Positions 52,112-61,707 are shown, counted from the stretch's first letter. The stretch: DNA of 64,000 bases from an uncultured Sulfuricurvum sp. (GCF_937936435.1 NZ_CALDDG010000051.1:1-64000), one strand, 5' to 3'. Notes: generated by a model not told the origin, from the letters alone. Numbers and translations: made by a program.

Positions 52112-52716
52112 GAGTGTTTCGCTTCCCGCAGAAGCCGAGTCTTCAATCCTGAGGGGATCAAGTCGTTTTTGTCTCTTTCCCTCCGGATAATCTCGGTACG
52201 GTACTCGTGAAGAACACGTGCTTCAAACAAAGAACGATCCAGTGAAACATAATCGTAAATCCACCCTTTGCTCAGGATCTTGACGACGTTGATGTCGGTC
52301 TCGTCCAAAATAGGCTGAGTCTCTCCGGAACGTTTAATCGAAGTGAACCGTATCTGTTCGAACCGTTCTAGAGCACTTTTTTCCGAATCTCGGGTGAGGG
52401 TGATCTCGCGGCGAAGATCGTACATCAGCGTATAGAGCTTATGGGTTCGTTCGGAAGCTTCGATATCGACAGGGGTCAGGGAGTGTGCTTCGAATTCCGC
52501 CGCGATTTGGGCGATTTTTTCGAATCCGTTTTTATACGGCATATCCCGCAGTGAGAGACGGCGGAAGAATTCGCGATAGTGTGAAGGGCGGATATCGCGT
52601 ACGAGATCGTTGACATGCGCACGAAGATTAATATCTTCTTCAATTTTGAAATATTCCATCAGCGAAGTGACGAATTGGGTGCGGATTTGATCTTCGGTCG
52701 GTGTGTTTCGTTGCAT
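52108..52716 (-). CDS. Hypothetical helical protein coupled to a winged-helix gene
   Basis: A 202-residue soluble, charged protein with no membrane segment; helices dominate ('LMEYFKIEEDINLRAHVNDLVRDIRPSHYREFFRRLSL' near the N-terminus). I do not recognise it. The 4-bp overlap with the winged-helix gene suggests the two products act together, perhaps in DNA transactions. The ATG at 52716 lacks a strong ribosome-binding site. It is the first gene of the minus-strand operon that ends with the sensor cyclase. Confidence 0.75.
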   Translation of the reverse strand: MQRNTPTEDQIRTQFVTSLMEYFKIEEDINLRAHVNDLVRDIRPSHYREFFRRLSLRDMPYKNGFEKIAQIAAEFEAHSLTPVDIEASERTHKLYTLMYDLRREITLTRDSEKSALERFEQIRFTSIKRSGETQPILDETDINVVKILSKGWIYDYVSLDRSLFEARVLHEYRTEIIRRERDKNDLIPSGLKTRLLREAKHS

Positions 52717-52889
52717 AAGTTATTGTAGCAACAAATAGCTTTAAAAGATAAAAAGAGTGCCGCGTAAAACGGAAATTATCCCGCCCGCTATAGGTGAGCC
52801 GAACGGGGAAGTAAAAGATTCTTTAAAAATAAGGTAAAATAATAACGGGTATTTATTGTGGTACCCTAATCCCGTACAATGAGGTTCCC

Positions 52890-54002
52890 ATTCTAATACT
52901 CGATCATACCGTTATCCCGGAGGGCGATACCGAACTCGGCGATAATCTTTTATACTACGACTACAACATCGACCATCTCTTGTCGCTCGAAGCCAAAGGG
53001 TTGACAATGGAAGATGAAGGATACATCAGCGCTTTTCGCTCGTTTGAAGGAGAGGTATATGAAAATTACATCTACGAGAAGCTGCTTAGATATGCGACAA
53101 ATGAGCCGAGGATTAAAAGTTTTATTATCAAAGGGCCCCACAAACACCGTACCAGAGCCCAAAGCGACGCTTTATCGGTGAGCTGGAAAGGGCAGATCAT
53201 CTACCGCGCCCGCCATAAAGAAATCGGCGAATTCGACGGTCTTTTGTTTACCGATAAAGAGCTCTATTTCGTCGAGATGACGTTGGTCAAATCGGTCAGC
53301 AATCTGAAAAAACGGCTCCGAAAAAAACGGGCTCTTTTGGAGGTTCTTTTTCCCCGGTATAGTGTCAAAGCAATCCTCGTCCTAAACGAAGGGGTCACCG
53401 GAACGACCGATTTGCCGCCGTACGCGTCGGTGTGGATTACCAAACCCTATAGTGCACGTCATATCCTCGAACGTTTGAGTACGAAATCGCCCCGTATGCC
53501 GATGATCCGTATCGAGAGTTCCAAAATCGCCCATGCCGAGGAGCTGAAAGTCGCCGCGTTCAAATATTATGCGACCCTTTCGTGGATGCTCCGCTCTCTG
53601 CGGGCAAAAACCCCGATCGATATCGAATTTTTCAAAAAAAGTGCAACACAGCGTTATCACGACATTTATACCAAAGTGTATGCGGGGTATCTCAGCGTCG
53701 CAGACTTTAAAACTATTGCACCGGACCTTTCGTGGGAAGGTAGCAATGCTTCACGGGTCGTAGTCGCGATCGAGAAAGATCACTCCGGAGGCTATTTCCT
53801 GACCTATTTTATCCGCCACGGTGCCAAAAAACTCGATAATGTTACCGTAGTAAACGGAGTGAGCAAAGTCGTCAAAAAAGATCCGTTCGGCATCACCCTT
53901 ACGGAGATGAATCATTTGGATAAAGTGATGGACGAGAGTTTCCTGTATTCGCTCGAACAGCACAGAGCGTTGGAAAGAGTGGTCTCTAAAACGACGCATT
54001 AA
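52890..54002 (+). CDS. Hypothetical protein, possible PD-(D/E)XK-like fold, nonstandard start
   Basis: The frame is open from 52833 to 54002 but contains no ATG or GTG before a TTG at 52980, and that TTG has no ribosome-binding site. Upstream codons read like protein ('LILDHTVIPEGDTELGDN' then 'LLYYDYNIDHLLSLEAKG'). An ATT at 52890 has GAGG five bases before it, so an ATT start (370 residues) or a lost ATG (frameshift; ATG at 52879 is one frame off) is possible. Residues about 115-165 ('EIGEFDGLLFTDKELYFVEM', 'TLVKSVSNLKKRLRKKRALLE') recall the D...ExK core of restriction-like nucleases, with EMT in place of ExK. No partner methylase is near. Function unknown. Confidence 0.72.
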   Translation: MLILDHTVIPEGDTELGDNLLYYDYNIDHLLSLEAKGLTMEDEGYISAFRSFEGEVYENYIYEKLLRYATNEPRIKSFIIKGPHKHRTRAQSDALSVSWKGQIIYRARHKEIGEFDGLLFTDKELYFVEMTLVKSVSNLKKRLRKKRALLEVLFPRYSVKAILVLNEGVTGTTDLPPYASVWITKPYSARHILERLSTKSPRMPMIRIESSKIAHAEELKVAAFKYYATLSWMLRSLRAKTPIDIEFFKKSATQRYHDIYTKVYAGYLSVADFKTIAPDLSWEGSNASRVVVAIEKDHSGGYFLTYFIRHGAKKLDNVTVVNGVSKVVKKDPFGITLTEMNHLDKVMDESFLYSLEQHRALERVVSKTTH

Positions 54003-54062
54003 CCGTCAATTATCCTTTTTTCTTCTATACTCTCATTCAGGAAATTGATATAAGGGTTTTTT

Positions 54063-54521
54063 ATGAAAAAGGTTCTCATTGCGCTATTGGTAGGGCTCAG
54101 CGTCTGGGCTGCACCTTATAAAGTAGGACAGTCGGTCGCGCCGCTTGATCTGAGCGATCAGTTCGGGAAACGCTACAGTATGAAAGCGATGCCGAAAACG
54201 TTGATTATGGCATTCGAAAAAGGGACGGGAGCAACGGTCAACGAGTATCTTGCCGCACAGGGGAAAGGGTATTTGGACAAAAACAAAGCCGCTTTCGTCG
54301 CCGATATCAGCCAAATGCCCAATTTTATTACCGAAGCATTTGCCCTGCCGAAAATGCGTAAATATCCCCATACGGTTTTACTGATCCGCGACGAAGAACA
54401 GGGTCTGCGATTTCCGGCCGAAGAGGATAAAATTACCGTAATGAAATTTCGCGGAAACTTCCTTCAATCGGTCGATTACATCACTACTGCCGATGAGCTT
54501 AAAAAGGCGATCGAGCAGTGA
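54063..54521 (+). CDS. Exported thioredoxin-fold protein without active-site Cys
   Basis: A 152-residue protein: signal peptide (to about residue 16, 'VWA'), then a thioredoxin-like fold ('YKVGQSVAPLDLSDQFGKRY', 'KTLIMAFEKGTGATVNEYLA', 'VADISQMPNFITEAFALPKM', 'FRGNFLQSVDYI'). It contains no Cys at all, so it is not a redox enzyme; it may be a chaperone or binding protein. It opens the operon running to 59240, and its stop is fused to the next start as GTGA. Confidence 0.85.
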   Translation: MKKVLIALLVGLSVWAAPYKVGQSVAPLDLSDQFGKRYSMKAMPKTLIMAFEKGTGATVNEYLAAQGKGYLDKNKAAFVADISQMPNFITEAFALPKMRKYPHTVLLIRDEEQGLRFPAEEDKITVMKFRGNFLQSVDYITTADELKKAIEQ

Positions 54522-55597
54522 TCACCGCGCTGAAAGCTCTGCGCAAAAACCGCTTTAAAACCGCACTGATTTTTATCAGCATGAGTGTTTCGATTGCGGC
54601 GATCTTTTTAATCAGCGCGATTTCGGGCGGCGTAGTGAGCATGTACAGCGCGATGCTCAAAACCGACGGAGATATCATCGTAACCCAGCGCGGAATCGCC
54701 GATACGTTTTTCAGCGATATCAACCGTTCCTGGAGCGCTCCCATTATGAAGATGGACGGGGTGAAAGAGGTCAGCGCCCTTATCCTGGGAGCCGCACCCG
54801 TCGACCCGCTTCCGATTGTGGGAGTGTATGGTGTCAACAAGGGGCGTTTCAAGAGCTATTCTCTCGTCAGCGGAAGCTATCCGAAAGCCGGGGAGGTACT
54901 ACTGGGATCGAAAATCGATCAAAGCCTCAAACATCCCGAAACGATCACCCTTTCGAAAAAAGAGTTTCATGTCAGCGGAGTCTTTAAAAGCAAGATCGGG
55001 TTCGAAGACGGAGGGGTCGTCATGAATCTGACCGACGCCGGGGAGGTGTTCCATAAAAGTGCATCGATCTTTTTGGTTAGCCTCGGAAATTTGGAAAAAA
55101 GCGACGCTTTGATCCGGCAGATCAATGGATTGGACTCCGATCTGGAAGCCAAAACGACCGACAGTTTCATCGATTCGTACAACCAGTTTAAAATTATCCA
55201 GACCAGTTCCGACGTGATCGGGGCGATGGCTTTTCTGATGGGGATTTTGGGAATCGTCAGTATGATGAGCATGGTAGTCAATGACCGGAAAGCGGAGTTT
55301 GGGATCATGCGCTCGCTGGGTCTCTCTTCGGGTGTGATTATCACCCGGCTGCTGAGCGAAACGCTGATTATCGCTCTGGCCGCCTTCGCGGTTGCATGGG
55401 GGGTGAGTGAAGGGGTGCTGGAACTGATCAAGCATGCCGATAAATTTCAAGGCTACATCAACGGAGAGATTACCGTCGCGTTGTTATGCAAGGTGTTCAT
55501 CGTCTCTGTGGTGATGGCATTGGTGGGGACGCTGCTTCCGGCGGTATACGCATCGCGCATCGATCCGATGAGTCTGATCCAAAAGGGGAGTGCATGA
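54518..55597 (+). CDS. ABC transporter permease (MacB/LolC/FtsX type)
   Basis: A 359-residue permease with four membrane segments: one N-terminal (about 15-37), then a large periplasmic core (about 40-235), then three (about 238-260, 285-310, 325-350). The pattern 'FLMGILGIVSMMSMVVNDRKAEFGIMRSLG' and 'ASRIDPMSLIQKG' are diagnostic of the FtsX-domain class that performs mechanotransmission rather than classical transport. A GTG start at 54518 is coupled to the preceding stop. The ATPase follows directly. Confidence 0.92.
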   Translation: MITALKALRKNRFKTALIFISMSVSIAAIFLISAISGGVVSMYSAMLKTDGDIIVTQRGIADTFFSDINRSWSAPIMKMDGVKEVSALILGAAPVDPLPIVGVYGVNKGRFKSYSLVSGSYPKAGEVLLGSKIDQSLKHPETITLSKKEFHVSGVFKSKIGFEDGGVVMNLTDAGEVFHKSASIFLVSLGNLEKSDALIRQINGLDSDLEAKTTDSFIDSYNQFKIIQTSSDVIGAMAFLMGILGIVSMMSMVVNDRKAEFGIMRSLGLSSGVIITRLLSETLIIALAAFAVAWGVSEGVLELIKHADKFQGYINGEITVALLCKVFIVSVVMALVGTLLPAVYASRIDPMSLIQKGSA

Positions 55598-56232
55598 ATA
55601 TCGAAGCACACGGTCTGGAACACTTTTACGGACAGGAACATGTACTGCGGGGAGTCGACATAAGCCTCAAAGCGGGGAGCTTTACGGCGATTATCGGAGA
55701 GAGCGGAAGCGGAAAAACAACGCTCCTTTCGATTCTATCGACACTTCTGCACCCCTCAAAAGGGAGCGTCGCATACGATGGCAAAGCGCTTGAGCAAGTC
55801 GGCAATATCGATCATTTTCGCCGCCGCCATATCGGGTTTGTGTTTCAGTTTCATTATCTAATCTCCTATCTGAGTCTGCGCGAAAACGTTGCGCTGGCGG
55901 CGTTGGGGGAGAATGAAGCCAATATCGATCTTTTGCTGGGGAGTCTTGGCATCGAGCGTCTGGCAAAACGCTACAGCGACGAGGTCTCAGGCGGCGAGCG
56001 GCAGCGTGCCGCGATCGCCAGAGCCCTGGTCAACCGTCCCTCCATCGTTTTTGCGGATGAGCCGACGGGAAACCTGGATACGAAAAATGCGTTGGGCGTT
56101 TACGAACTGTTCCGCCGTTTTTCGGATGAGGGGATAGGGTTCGCGGTGGCGTCGCATGACAAAAAAATAGCCGATTTTGCCGATACGATTATTGAAATGG
56201 AGGACGGAATTGTTAAAGCAATTCATACATGA
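55594..56232 (+). CDS. ABC transporter ATP-binding protein (LolD/MacB type)
   Basis: A 212-residue ATPase with Walker A 'GESGSGKTTLLS', Q-loop 'FVFQFHYLISYLS', signature 'VSGGERQRAAIARAL', Walker B 'IVFADEPTGNLDT' and the H-loop 'ASHDKK', all intact and typical of the LolD/MacB group. The ATG at 55594 overlaps the permease stop (ATGA); an in-frame start 108 bp upstream lies inside the permease gene. It pairs with 54518-55597. Confidence 0.94.
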   Translation: MNIEAHGLEHFYGQEHVLRGVDISLKAGSFTAIIGESGSGKTTLLSILSTLLHPSKGSVAYDGKALEQVGNIDHFRRRHIGFVFQFHYLISYLSLRENVALAALGENEANIDLLLGSLGIERLAKRYSDEVSGGERQRAAIARALVNRPSIVFADEPTGNLDTKNALGVYELFRRFSDEGIGFAVASHDKKIADFADTIIEMEDGIVKAIHT

Positions 56233-57766
56233 TGAACTTCCGCTGCTGTTCGTTTGGTTGATTCTGGGACTCTGCGCGGGATTTTTGTACTCGATTCAAC
56301 TGCTTGGAATCGATGAAGCTGCGGCCGTGCTGCCTCTGGAACGGGCCCGATCGCTCCATATTTCGCAGATGCTGTACGGGTTCTTCCCTCTTTTGCTGTC
56401 GCTTCTGCCGTTCGCGTTGTTTGAAAAAGAGGGAGTTCTCACCGCAGGTGCAATCAAAAACCTGCGCCGCTATTTCGTCGTTTGGAACACCTTTTTACTC
56501 TTCATGAGTCTGGCCTTGGTCTTCGGGAATTTACGAGGACTGCCGTTTTACGATTTCCCGTATCAGCTGAATTTTCTCCTCGCTTTCAGCGGCGTGTTTT
56601 ATTTGATAGCCCTTGTGGATGCCCTTCGCCGGTATGAGAGACGCCCTTTGTGGGTCAATGTCTCTTTGGCGGTTGTCATGGTAGCACCGATCCTGCTGAT
56701 CGTCTTGATGAATCCTCAGTACGGGCAGGTAGAAAAAACCCTTGTCGGCCCGCACGGCGATAATACGCTGGGGATGAGTTTTGCCCTGTTGCCGCTGTAT
56801 TATCTGTTGATCAAGCTTGCGGCCAAGAAGCCGTTTGTTCCGCGATGGCATCTGCTTTGGATTATCCCTTTGGCCGGGTATGTCGTTTCTTTGTTCATCC
56901 GTAATTTTCTCCATTCTCTGAGTTATAACGAAGAGTGGTTTTTTCAGTATCTGACCCTATTGTATCTCCCGTTATTGTGGCGATGGTGGAAAGATGCGGG
57001 GCTGGGCTTCTCTCATAACCCCTATCTTTTCTTTTCGATCGCGGCATTCGTGTTTGTCGATGCGGAGGGGAATCTGCTGTTTATTCCGCAGATTCGGGAA
57101 CTCATCCATCGAAACGATTTGGTCGTAGGACATGCGCATATTGCGATGGGGATTGCCGTGGCATTTATGGCGCTGAGTATCGTCCATCGGTATCTGCCGG
57201 GGCTTATCACCCGTGCCTGTGCCATCGGATGGACGACATTGGTCGCGTTGATGGCTTTTTCACTCACTCTGGCGGGGATGGCGGAAGCGGGATGGATACA
57301 TGCCGATGTTCAGTGGTTTTGGGGTGCGAGATCGCTGTTCGGATTCGTGTTGATCGTCATGGTAGGGCAAATCCTGTGGCGGCGGTTGAGACCCGGAACT
57401 CTCAGCGGATTGGAAGCGTATCATTGGATCGGGCTGATGAGCGACTTCGGCGGCGGTGCGCTACTGCTTTTGTTCGGGGGATATCTATTCCATATGATGG
57501 GATTTGGCTTTAGCGGAACGTATGAATATATCGTATTTGCGTTCATGATCGGAACGGGAATCGTTCACTGGTACGGATTGCAGGGCGATCCGGAACGGAT
57601 GGGAGCGGCAAGTGCGGCGATACGGCTGCTGGTATCGGCAACGTTTTGCGCACTGTATATGGCGGGCGTATTGGACGGCATCGCCCTTTTGGTCGCCGCC
57701 TATGACGGAGCCTTTGGCATGCTTTATTGGCTGTGGCTGCGCGGGTACCCGAAAGAGGCTGTGTGA
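56210..57766 (+). CDS. Haem-copper oxidase subunit I-like membrane protein lacking copper ligands
   Basis: A 518-residue protein with about twelve membrane segments. A His in helix 2 ('RARSLHISQMLYGFFPLL') and the HxH of the penultimate region ('LVVGHAHIAMGIAVAFMALS') line up with haem ligands of COX1/NorB proteins, but I see no Cu-B His triad (no HPEVY- or HNH-like motif). It may be a haem-binding relative used for assembly, sensing or transport rather than a working oxidase. The TTG at 56210 has GGAGG six bases before it; it overlaps the ATPase gene by 23 bp. Confidence 0.72.
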   Translation: MLKQFIHDELPLLFVWLILGLCAGFLYSIQLLGIDEAAAVLPLERARSLHISQMLYGFFPLLLSLLPFALFEKEGVLTAGAIKNLRRYFVVWNTFLLFMSLALVFGNLRGLPFYDFPYQLNFLLAFSGVFYLIALVDALRRYERRPLWVNVSLAVVMVAPILLIVLMNPQYGQVEKTLVGPHGDNTLGMSFALLPLYYLLIKLAAKKPFVPRWHLLWIIPLAGYVVSLFIRNFLHSLSYNEEWFFQYLTLLYLPLLWRWWKDAGLGFSHNPYLFFSIAAFVFVDAEGNLLFIPQIRELIHRNDLVVGHAHIAMGIAVAFMALSIVHRYLPGLITRACAIGWTTLVALMAFSLTLAGMAEAGWIHADVQWFWGARSLFGFVLIVMVGQILWRRLRPGTLSGLEAYHWIGLMSDFGGGALLLLFGGYLFHMMGFGFSGTYEYIVFAFMIGTGIVHWYGLQGDPERMGAASAAIRLLVSATFCALYMAGVLDGIALLVAAYDGAFGMLYWLWLRGYPKEAV

Positions 57767-58716
57767 ATTTTCTCGTCCTAGTCCTCAGCTCGCAGCTTTT
57801 GTATTATCTATTGATCGCGCAGACGGGTGTCGTCGGTGCGTTTGATTCGCACATCCATGATCTCTACACACTCCCGATCGGCGGAGTGTTGGGAACGGTG
57901 GCAAGCGCTTATTGGAATCATCGCCATATCCGAGGCGAGTTGTTCGGATTGTTTGCGCTTCAGCTGTTGATCTCATGGTTTTATCCCTATTATTCACTCA
58001 GCATGCTCTTTTCTCTGGGGTTTGTCGTCGGTTATACGACCCCTTTGCTGTTGTATCTATTCAGGTCTCAAAGCCTGGGAAAACTGGCACTGGGTCTAGG
58101 GATATCCTATGCGGTCGGAACGGCGCTGTATACCTATCCGTTTTTAGAACGGGGCTCCATTGCGATCACGCTTCCCGTTATATCGATCGTATCGCTCTAT
58201 TTTTCATCGGTACAACCGCCCCAAGAGGATGATCAAAAGCCTTTCCGATGGGGGCTGCTCGGCATTATGATGTTATGGATTTTTGCCGATTCGGCACTTT
58301 TTGAGACCTTGAGCCGTTCGGACGGGATGGATATTTGGAGCCGCTACACCGGATTGATTATCGCATCGCATCTGATCGGCGTGTTTCTGGCGTATCGGTA
58401 CGGCAAAGAGTTGTTGAATCAAACCCGATTGATCTGGATACTTTTTGGAATCAGTTACGCCCTCTACTGGCTGAGAGAACCGATATTCCTTTCCATTGTC
58501 TATCCGATAGTAATTTCTTATTATAATGTTCTGTTATTTCAAGCGTTAATCGGAATAGGAAAGATACGATACATCGCCTTGTCGATGGTCGGAGTCGGCT
58601 GGATCGCGGCATCGGCGGCAAACGGGGTGGCATTGGAACACCGTCTCTGGATCGCCGCGATAGTTTTGGGAATGTTTGGGATAATATATCCGTGGTATAT
58701 GAGGAGAATCATATGA
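57763..58716 (+). CDS. Multi-pass membrane protein, function unknown
   Basis: A 317-residue hydrophobic protein with about ten membrane helices and few charged residues. Features are 'GAFDSHIHDLYTLPIGGVLGTVASAYWNHRH' near the N-terminus (several His that could bind a metal or haem) and a later 'ALYWLREPIFLSIVYP'. I do not recognise the family. The GTG at 57763 overlaps the previous stop (GTGA) after AGAGG. It is an obligate neighbour of the haem-copper-like gene here. Confidence 0.75.
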   Translation: MNFLVLVLSSQLLYYLLIAQTGVVGAFDSHIHDLYTLPIGGVLGTVASAYWNHRHIRGELFGLFALQLLISWFYPYYSLSMLFSLGFVVGYTTPLLLYLFRSQSLGKLALGLGISYAVGTALYTYPFLERGSIAITLPVISIVSLYFSSVQPPQEDDQKPFRWGLLGIMMLWIFADSALFETLSRSDGMDIWSRYTGLIIASHLIGVFLAYRYGKELLNQTRLIWILFGISYALYWLREPIFLSIVYPIVISYYNVLLFQALIGIGKIRYIALSMVGVGWIAASAANGVALEHRLWIAAIVLGMFGIIYPWYMRRII

Positions 58717-59240
58717 AAAAAGTGGGATTATCGGCTATTTTAGTGTGTGGAGCCCTTTTTGCGGGACCGCTTGGATTTGAATCGGGAAGCATTAAAGCCC
58801 ATACGGAAGTTTTCGGAGACAGTACCATCGATCCGATGGCAAAAAAAGCGACTTCTCATCTGAGTATGGACGCTGCCGCAACGACGTTAAAAGGTTCAGT
58901 CGAAGTCTCGATGAGCGATTTGTTCAGCGATAACAAAAAACGGGATGAACATATGCAAGAAGCGTTGGAGTCTTCGGTATTTCCCAAAGCGGTCTTCGAT
59001 ATCAAAGAGGTCGTAGCCAAAGGAGGGGATGCCTACACCCTCAAAGGGATGATGAATCTGCACGGTGTCGCCAAGCCGATGAGTTTTGAGGGGACGATCG
59101 TAGAAGAGGGGGAAAAAGTTCATCTCAAAGCATCGAGTGCACTCAAAATGAGCGATTTCGGAATCAAGCCGATCAAATTGATGTTTCTGACGGTACGCGA
59201 TCAAGTCGATTTAAACGTGGACATGACGTTAAAACGTTAA
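58713..59240 (+). CDS. YceI-family periplasmic protein
   Basis: A 175-residue exported protein: signal peptide (to about residue 19, 'ALFA') and a YceI lipocalin-like barrel ('IKAHTEVFGDSTIDPMAKKATSHLSMDAAATTLKGSVEVSMSDL', 'FDIKEVVAKGGDAYTLKGMMNLHGVAKPMSFEG', 'KMSDFGIKPIKLMFLTVRDQVDLNVDM'). YceI proteins bind isoprenoid-type amphiphiles such as polyprenyl quinone precursors. It ends the ABC/haem-copper-like operon; the ATG overlaps the previous stop (ATGA). Confidence 0.92.
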   Translation: MKKVGLSAILVCGALFAGPLGFESGSIKAHTEVFGDSTIDPMAKKATSHLSMDAAATTLKGSVEVSMSDLFSDNKKRDEHMQEALESSVFPKAVFDIKEVVAKGGDAYTLKGMMNLHGVAKPMSFEGTIVEEGEKVHLKASSALKMSDFGIKPIKLMFLTVRDQVDLNVDMTLKR

Positions 59241-59259
59241 ATTTCTCTTTTTAAAAGGA

Positions 59260-59265
59260 TATAAT
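59260..59265 (+). promoter_or_regulatory. -10 box before the PAS-GGDEF-EAL gene
   Basis: TATAAT at 59260-59265 with an AT-rich upstream T-tract lies 49 bp before the ATG at 59314. AGAGGAAG is the ribosome-binding site. Confidence 0.4.
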
Positions 59266-59313
59266 ATATTTTATAACGGTTAAATATAAAGTATCCAATA
59301 AGAGGAAGCAAAA

Positions 59314-61707
59314 ATGGACAGCATCGTGCAGTCGCTTTTCATGGACGGAATGGAGACGGCGAATATCGGTATTTTTGCAATCAATGAAGAGGGGAAAATC
59401 CTTTACGTCAACGGGTATGTCTGTGACTATCTCGGATATACGAAAGAGGAGATGCTTTCCAAATTTGTGTGGGAAATCAATCCCTCTTTAGACGTCCATC
59501 CGTTCAAGATGAAAGAGGCAACGGAATACAAAAAGCCCACCGAAGCTTTTCATATCGCCAAAGACGGTACCCGTATCCCCGTCGAAATCTCCAGTTCCCT
59601 CTATACGATAGAGGGGCATACTTATCGAACCGCAATGGTACAGGATATCCGTATCCGAAAGAAAAATCTCGAAACCATCGCTCTCTTTCATGATCTTTTA
59701 AATAACTCCCACGATATGGTTTTTATTATACGAATCGATGACGGGTATATCGATTACGTCAATGAAACGGCAATCAGTGTAACTGGATACACGCTGGAAG
59801 AGATGAATGAGGTCGGAATAGAAAGAATCCGTCGTCCGCTGAAAGAGGAAGATACGTTTTTTCGCCATTCGCAGGAGCTGAAACAGGTCGGAAAACTGAC
59901 CGATCATGCGATCGTCGTCCGAAAAGACGGGACGGAGTTTCCGGTTGAGGCGAATGTACGCTATCTTCACCGTGACGGGATCGATTACGATATCGCGATC
60001 GTCCGCGACATCACCGACCGGATCGAAGCCGAACACCGCCTTGAGCATATGAATCAGATTTTGGAGCGCGCCGTTGCGAAAAAGACGGCCGAACTGCAAA
60101 AAACGGTTGCATTCCTTAACGCGTATAAACTGGCGCTCGATGCGGGGAATATCGTCTCCAAAAGCGATTTAAAAGGGCGAATCACGTATGTCAATGAAAA
60201 TTTTTGTACCGTTAGCGGATACAGCAGCGAGGAGTTGATCGGTCATCCCCATAGCATCGTCCGCCATCCCGATACCGACGTTTCGGTATTCCGATCCCTA
60301 TGGTCGACAATTCAGTCGAAACAGATATGACAGGGGATTATCAAAAACCGTAAAAAAGACGGAGGTTACTACTGGGTCGATCTGAAAATCGTTCCCTTGT
60401 GCAACCCCGAGGGGGAGATTATCGAATATATTGCCGTCCGGCATGAAGTGACGGAATTAATCGACCATCAAGAGACCCTTAAAAAAGTGTTGACTACCGA
60501 TGCGCTGACTCACTACGGGAACCGCTATCGGCTGATGAATGACATCGGTATGGTCGATGAACCGTATCTGGCATTGATTAATATTGATAATTTTCGGGAA
60601 ATCAACGATTTTTACGGGCATGAATTCGGCGACTTGCTCATTGTTGAAGTGGCCGGGGCGATCAATGAGGTTATTCAGGACCGAATCTCTAAATCGTTTT
60701 ACCGCCTGAACGGAGACGAATATGCGATTCTCGGACGTGATATCACTAAAGAAACTTTTGTCACAAAAATTGAAGAGATCGTCTCTACCGTTGCCCAAAA
60801 AGTTTTTATTATCAAAGAAGAAGAGATAACGGTACAGATGACGGCGAGTATCTCGTTTGAAACGGATAAATCGCAGCTCTTCATTACTGCCGATATGGCA
60901 ATGACGAGTGCCAAGAAAAATCAGCAGTCCCTTTTGGTGTACGATTCTTCTTTGTTGTTGAATGAAGAGTGTGAAAACAACGTAAAATGGACGAAAAAGA
61001 TCCAAATGGCTATACGGCAGGACAAAATCATCCCGTATTATCAGCCGATCGTCGATAACGCGACGGGAGAATACTCGAAATACGAAGCGCTGGTTCGCCT
61101 GATCGATGAAGAGGACAAAGTGATCTCTCCGTTCTTTTTCCTCGAGATCGCCAAACGGACAAAACACTACGGTACGATTACCCAAAAAGTGCTCGAAAAA
61201 TCGTTCGAATATTTTAAAGAGCGTGAGCTCTCTTTTTCGGTCAACCTTACTATAAAAGATATTATGGAACCGCAGACGCAGAAAATAATTTTTGATTTAC
61301 TGGAAAAATACGGGATCGGTGAGCGGGTCGTATTTGAAATCGTCGAATCCGAGGGGATCGAGAACTTTGAGAGCGTCATCGGGTTTATCAAAAGTGCGAA
61401 GGAGTGCGGATGCAAAATTGCGATCGACGATTTCGGAACCGGATATTCGAATTTTGAATACCTTTTAAAACTCAAAGCCGACTTTATCAAAATCGACGGT
61501 TCATTGATCAAGAACCTTCATAAAGACCGTGAAGCCAAAATTCTCGTTTCGACGATCGTGAATTTTTCGAAACAGCTCGGGATGCAGACGATCGCCGAGT
61601 TTGTCAGCGATGAAAAGACGTTTGAGATCGTCAAAGAGATGGGAATCGATTACTCTCAGGGATACTATTTCGGAGAACCGAAACCTAAGGTCGTTCAAGA
61701 CCTCTAA
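59314..61707 (+). pseudogene. PAS-GGDEF-EAL protein gene interrupted by in-frame TGA
   Basis: One reading frame runs from the ATG at 59314 to 61707 (798 codons) with a single TGA at 60328-60330 (codon 339). Before it: PAS (about 10-115), PAS (about 130-245), coiled coil and the first half of a third PAS. After it, in the same frame, the third PAS continues ('QGIIKNRKKDGGYYWVDLKI'), then a degenerate GGDEF ('RLNGDEYAILGRD') and an EAL domain ('KYEALVRLIDEE', 'FDLLEKYGIGERVVFEIVESEG', 'IDDFGTGYSNFEYLLKLKAD'). The TGA falls exactly where such PAS domains carry Trp (...WQGII), so TGG to TGA is the simplest cause. The downstream part could restart at a TTG (60397) without PAS sensors. A sequence error is not excluded. 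Confidence 0.88.

Noticed and set aside
54063..56232. Periplasmic P19/Ftr1-type iron uptake operon
   Set aside because: Thioredoxin-like and ABC genes are present, but no P19 or Ftr1 permease homologue is seen in the cluster.
60328..60330. Selenocysteine or recoded codon at the TGA
   Set aside because: The conserved residue at this PAS position is Trp, not Cys, and no SECIS-like hairpin is obvious after it.
60397..61707. Separate GGDEF-EAL gene starting at the TTG at 60397
   Set aside because: It is in the same frame as the upstream PAS gene and begins inside a PAS domain; a single gene with a TGA at a Trp position explains both parts better.
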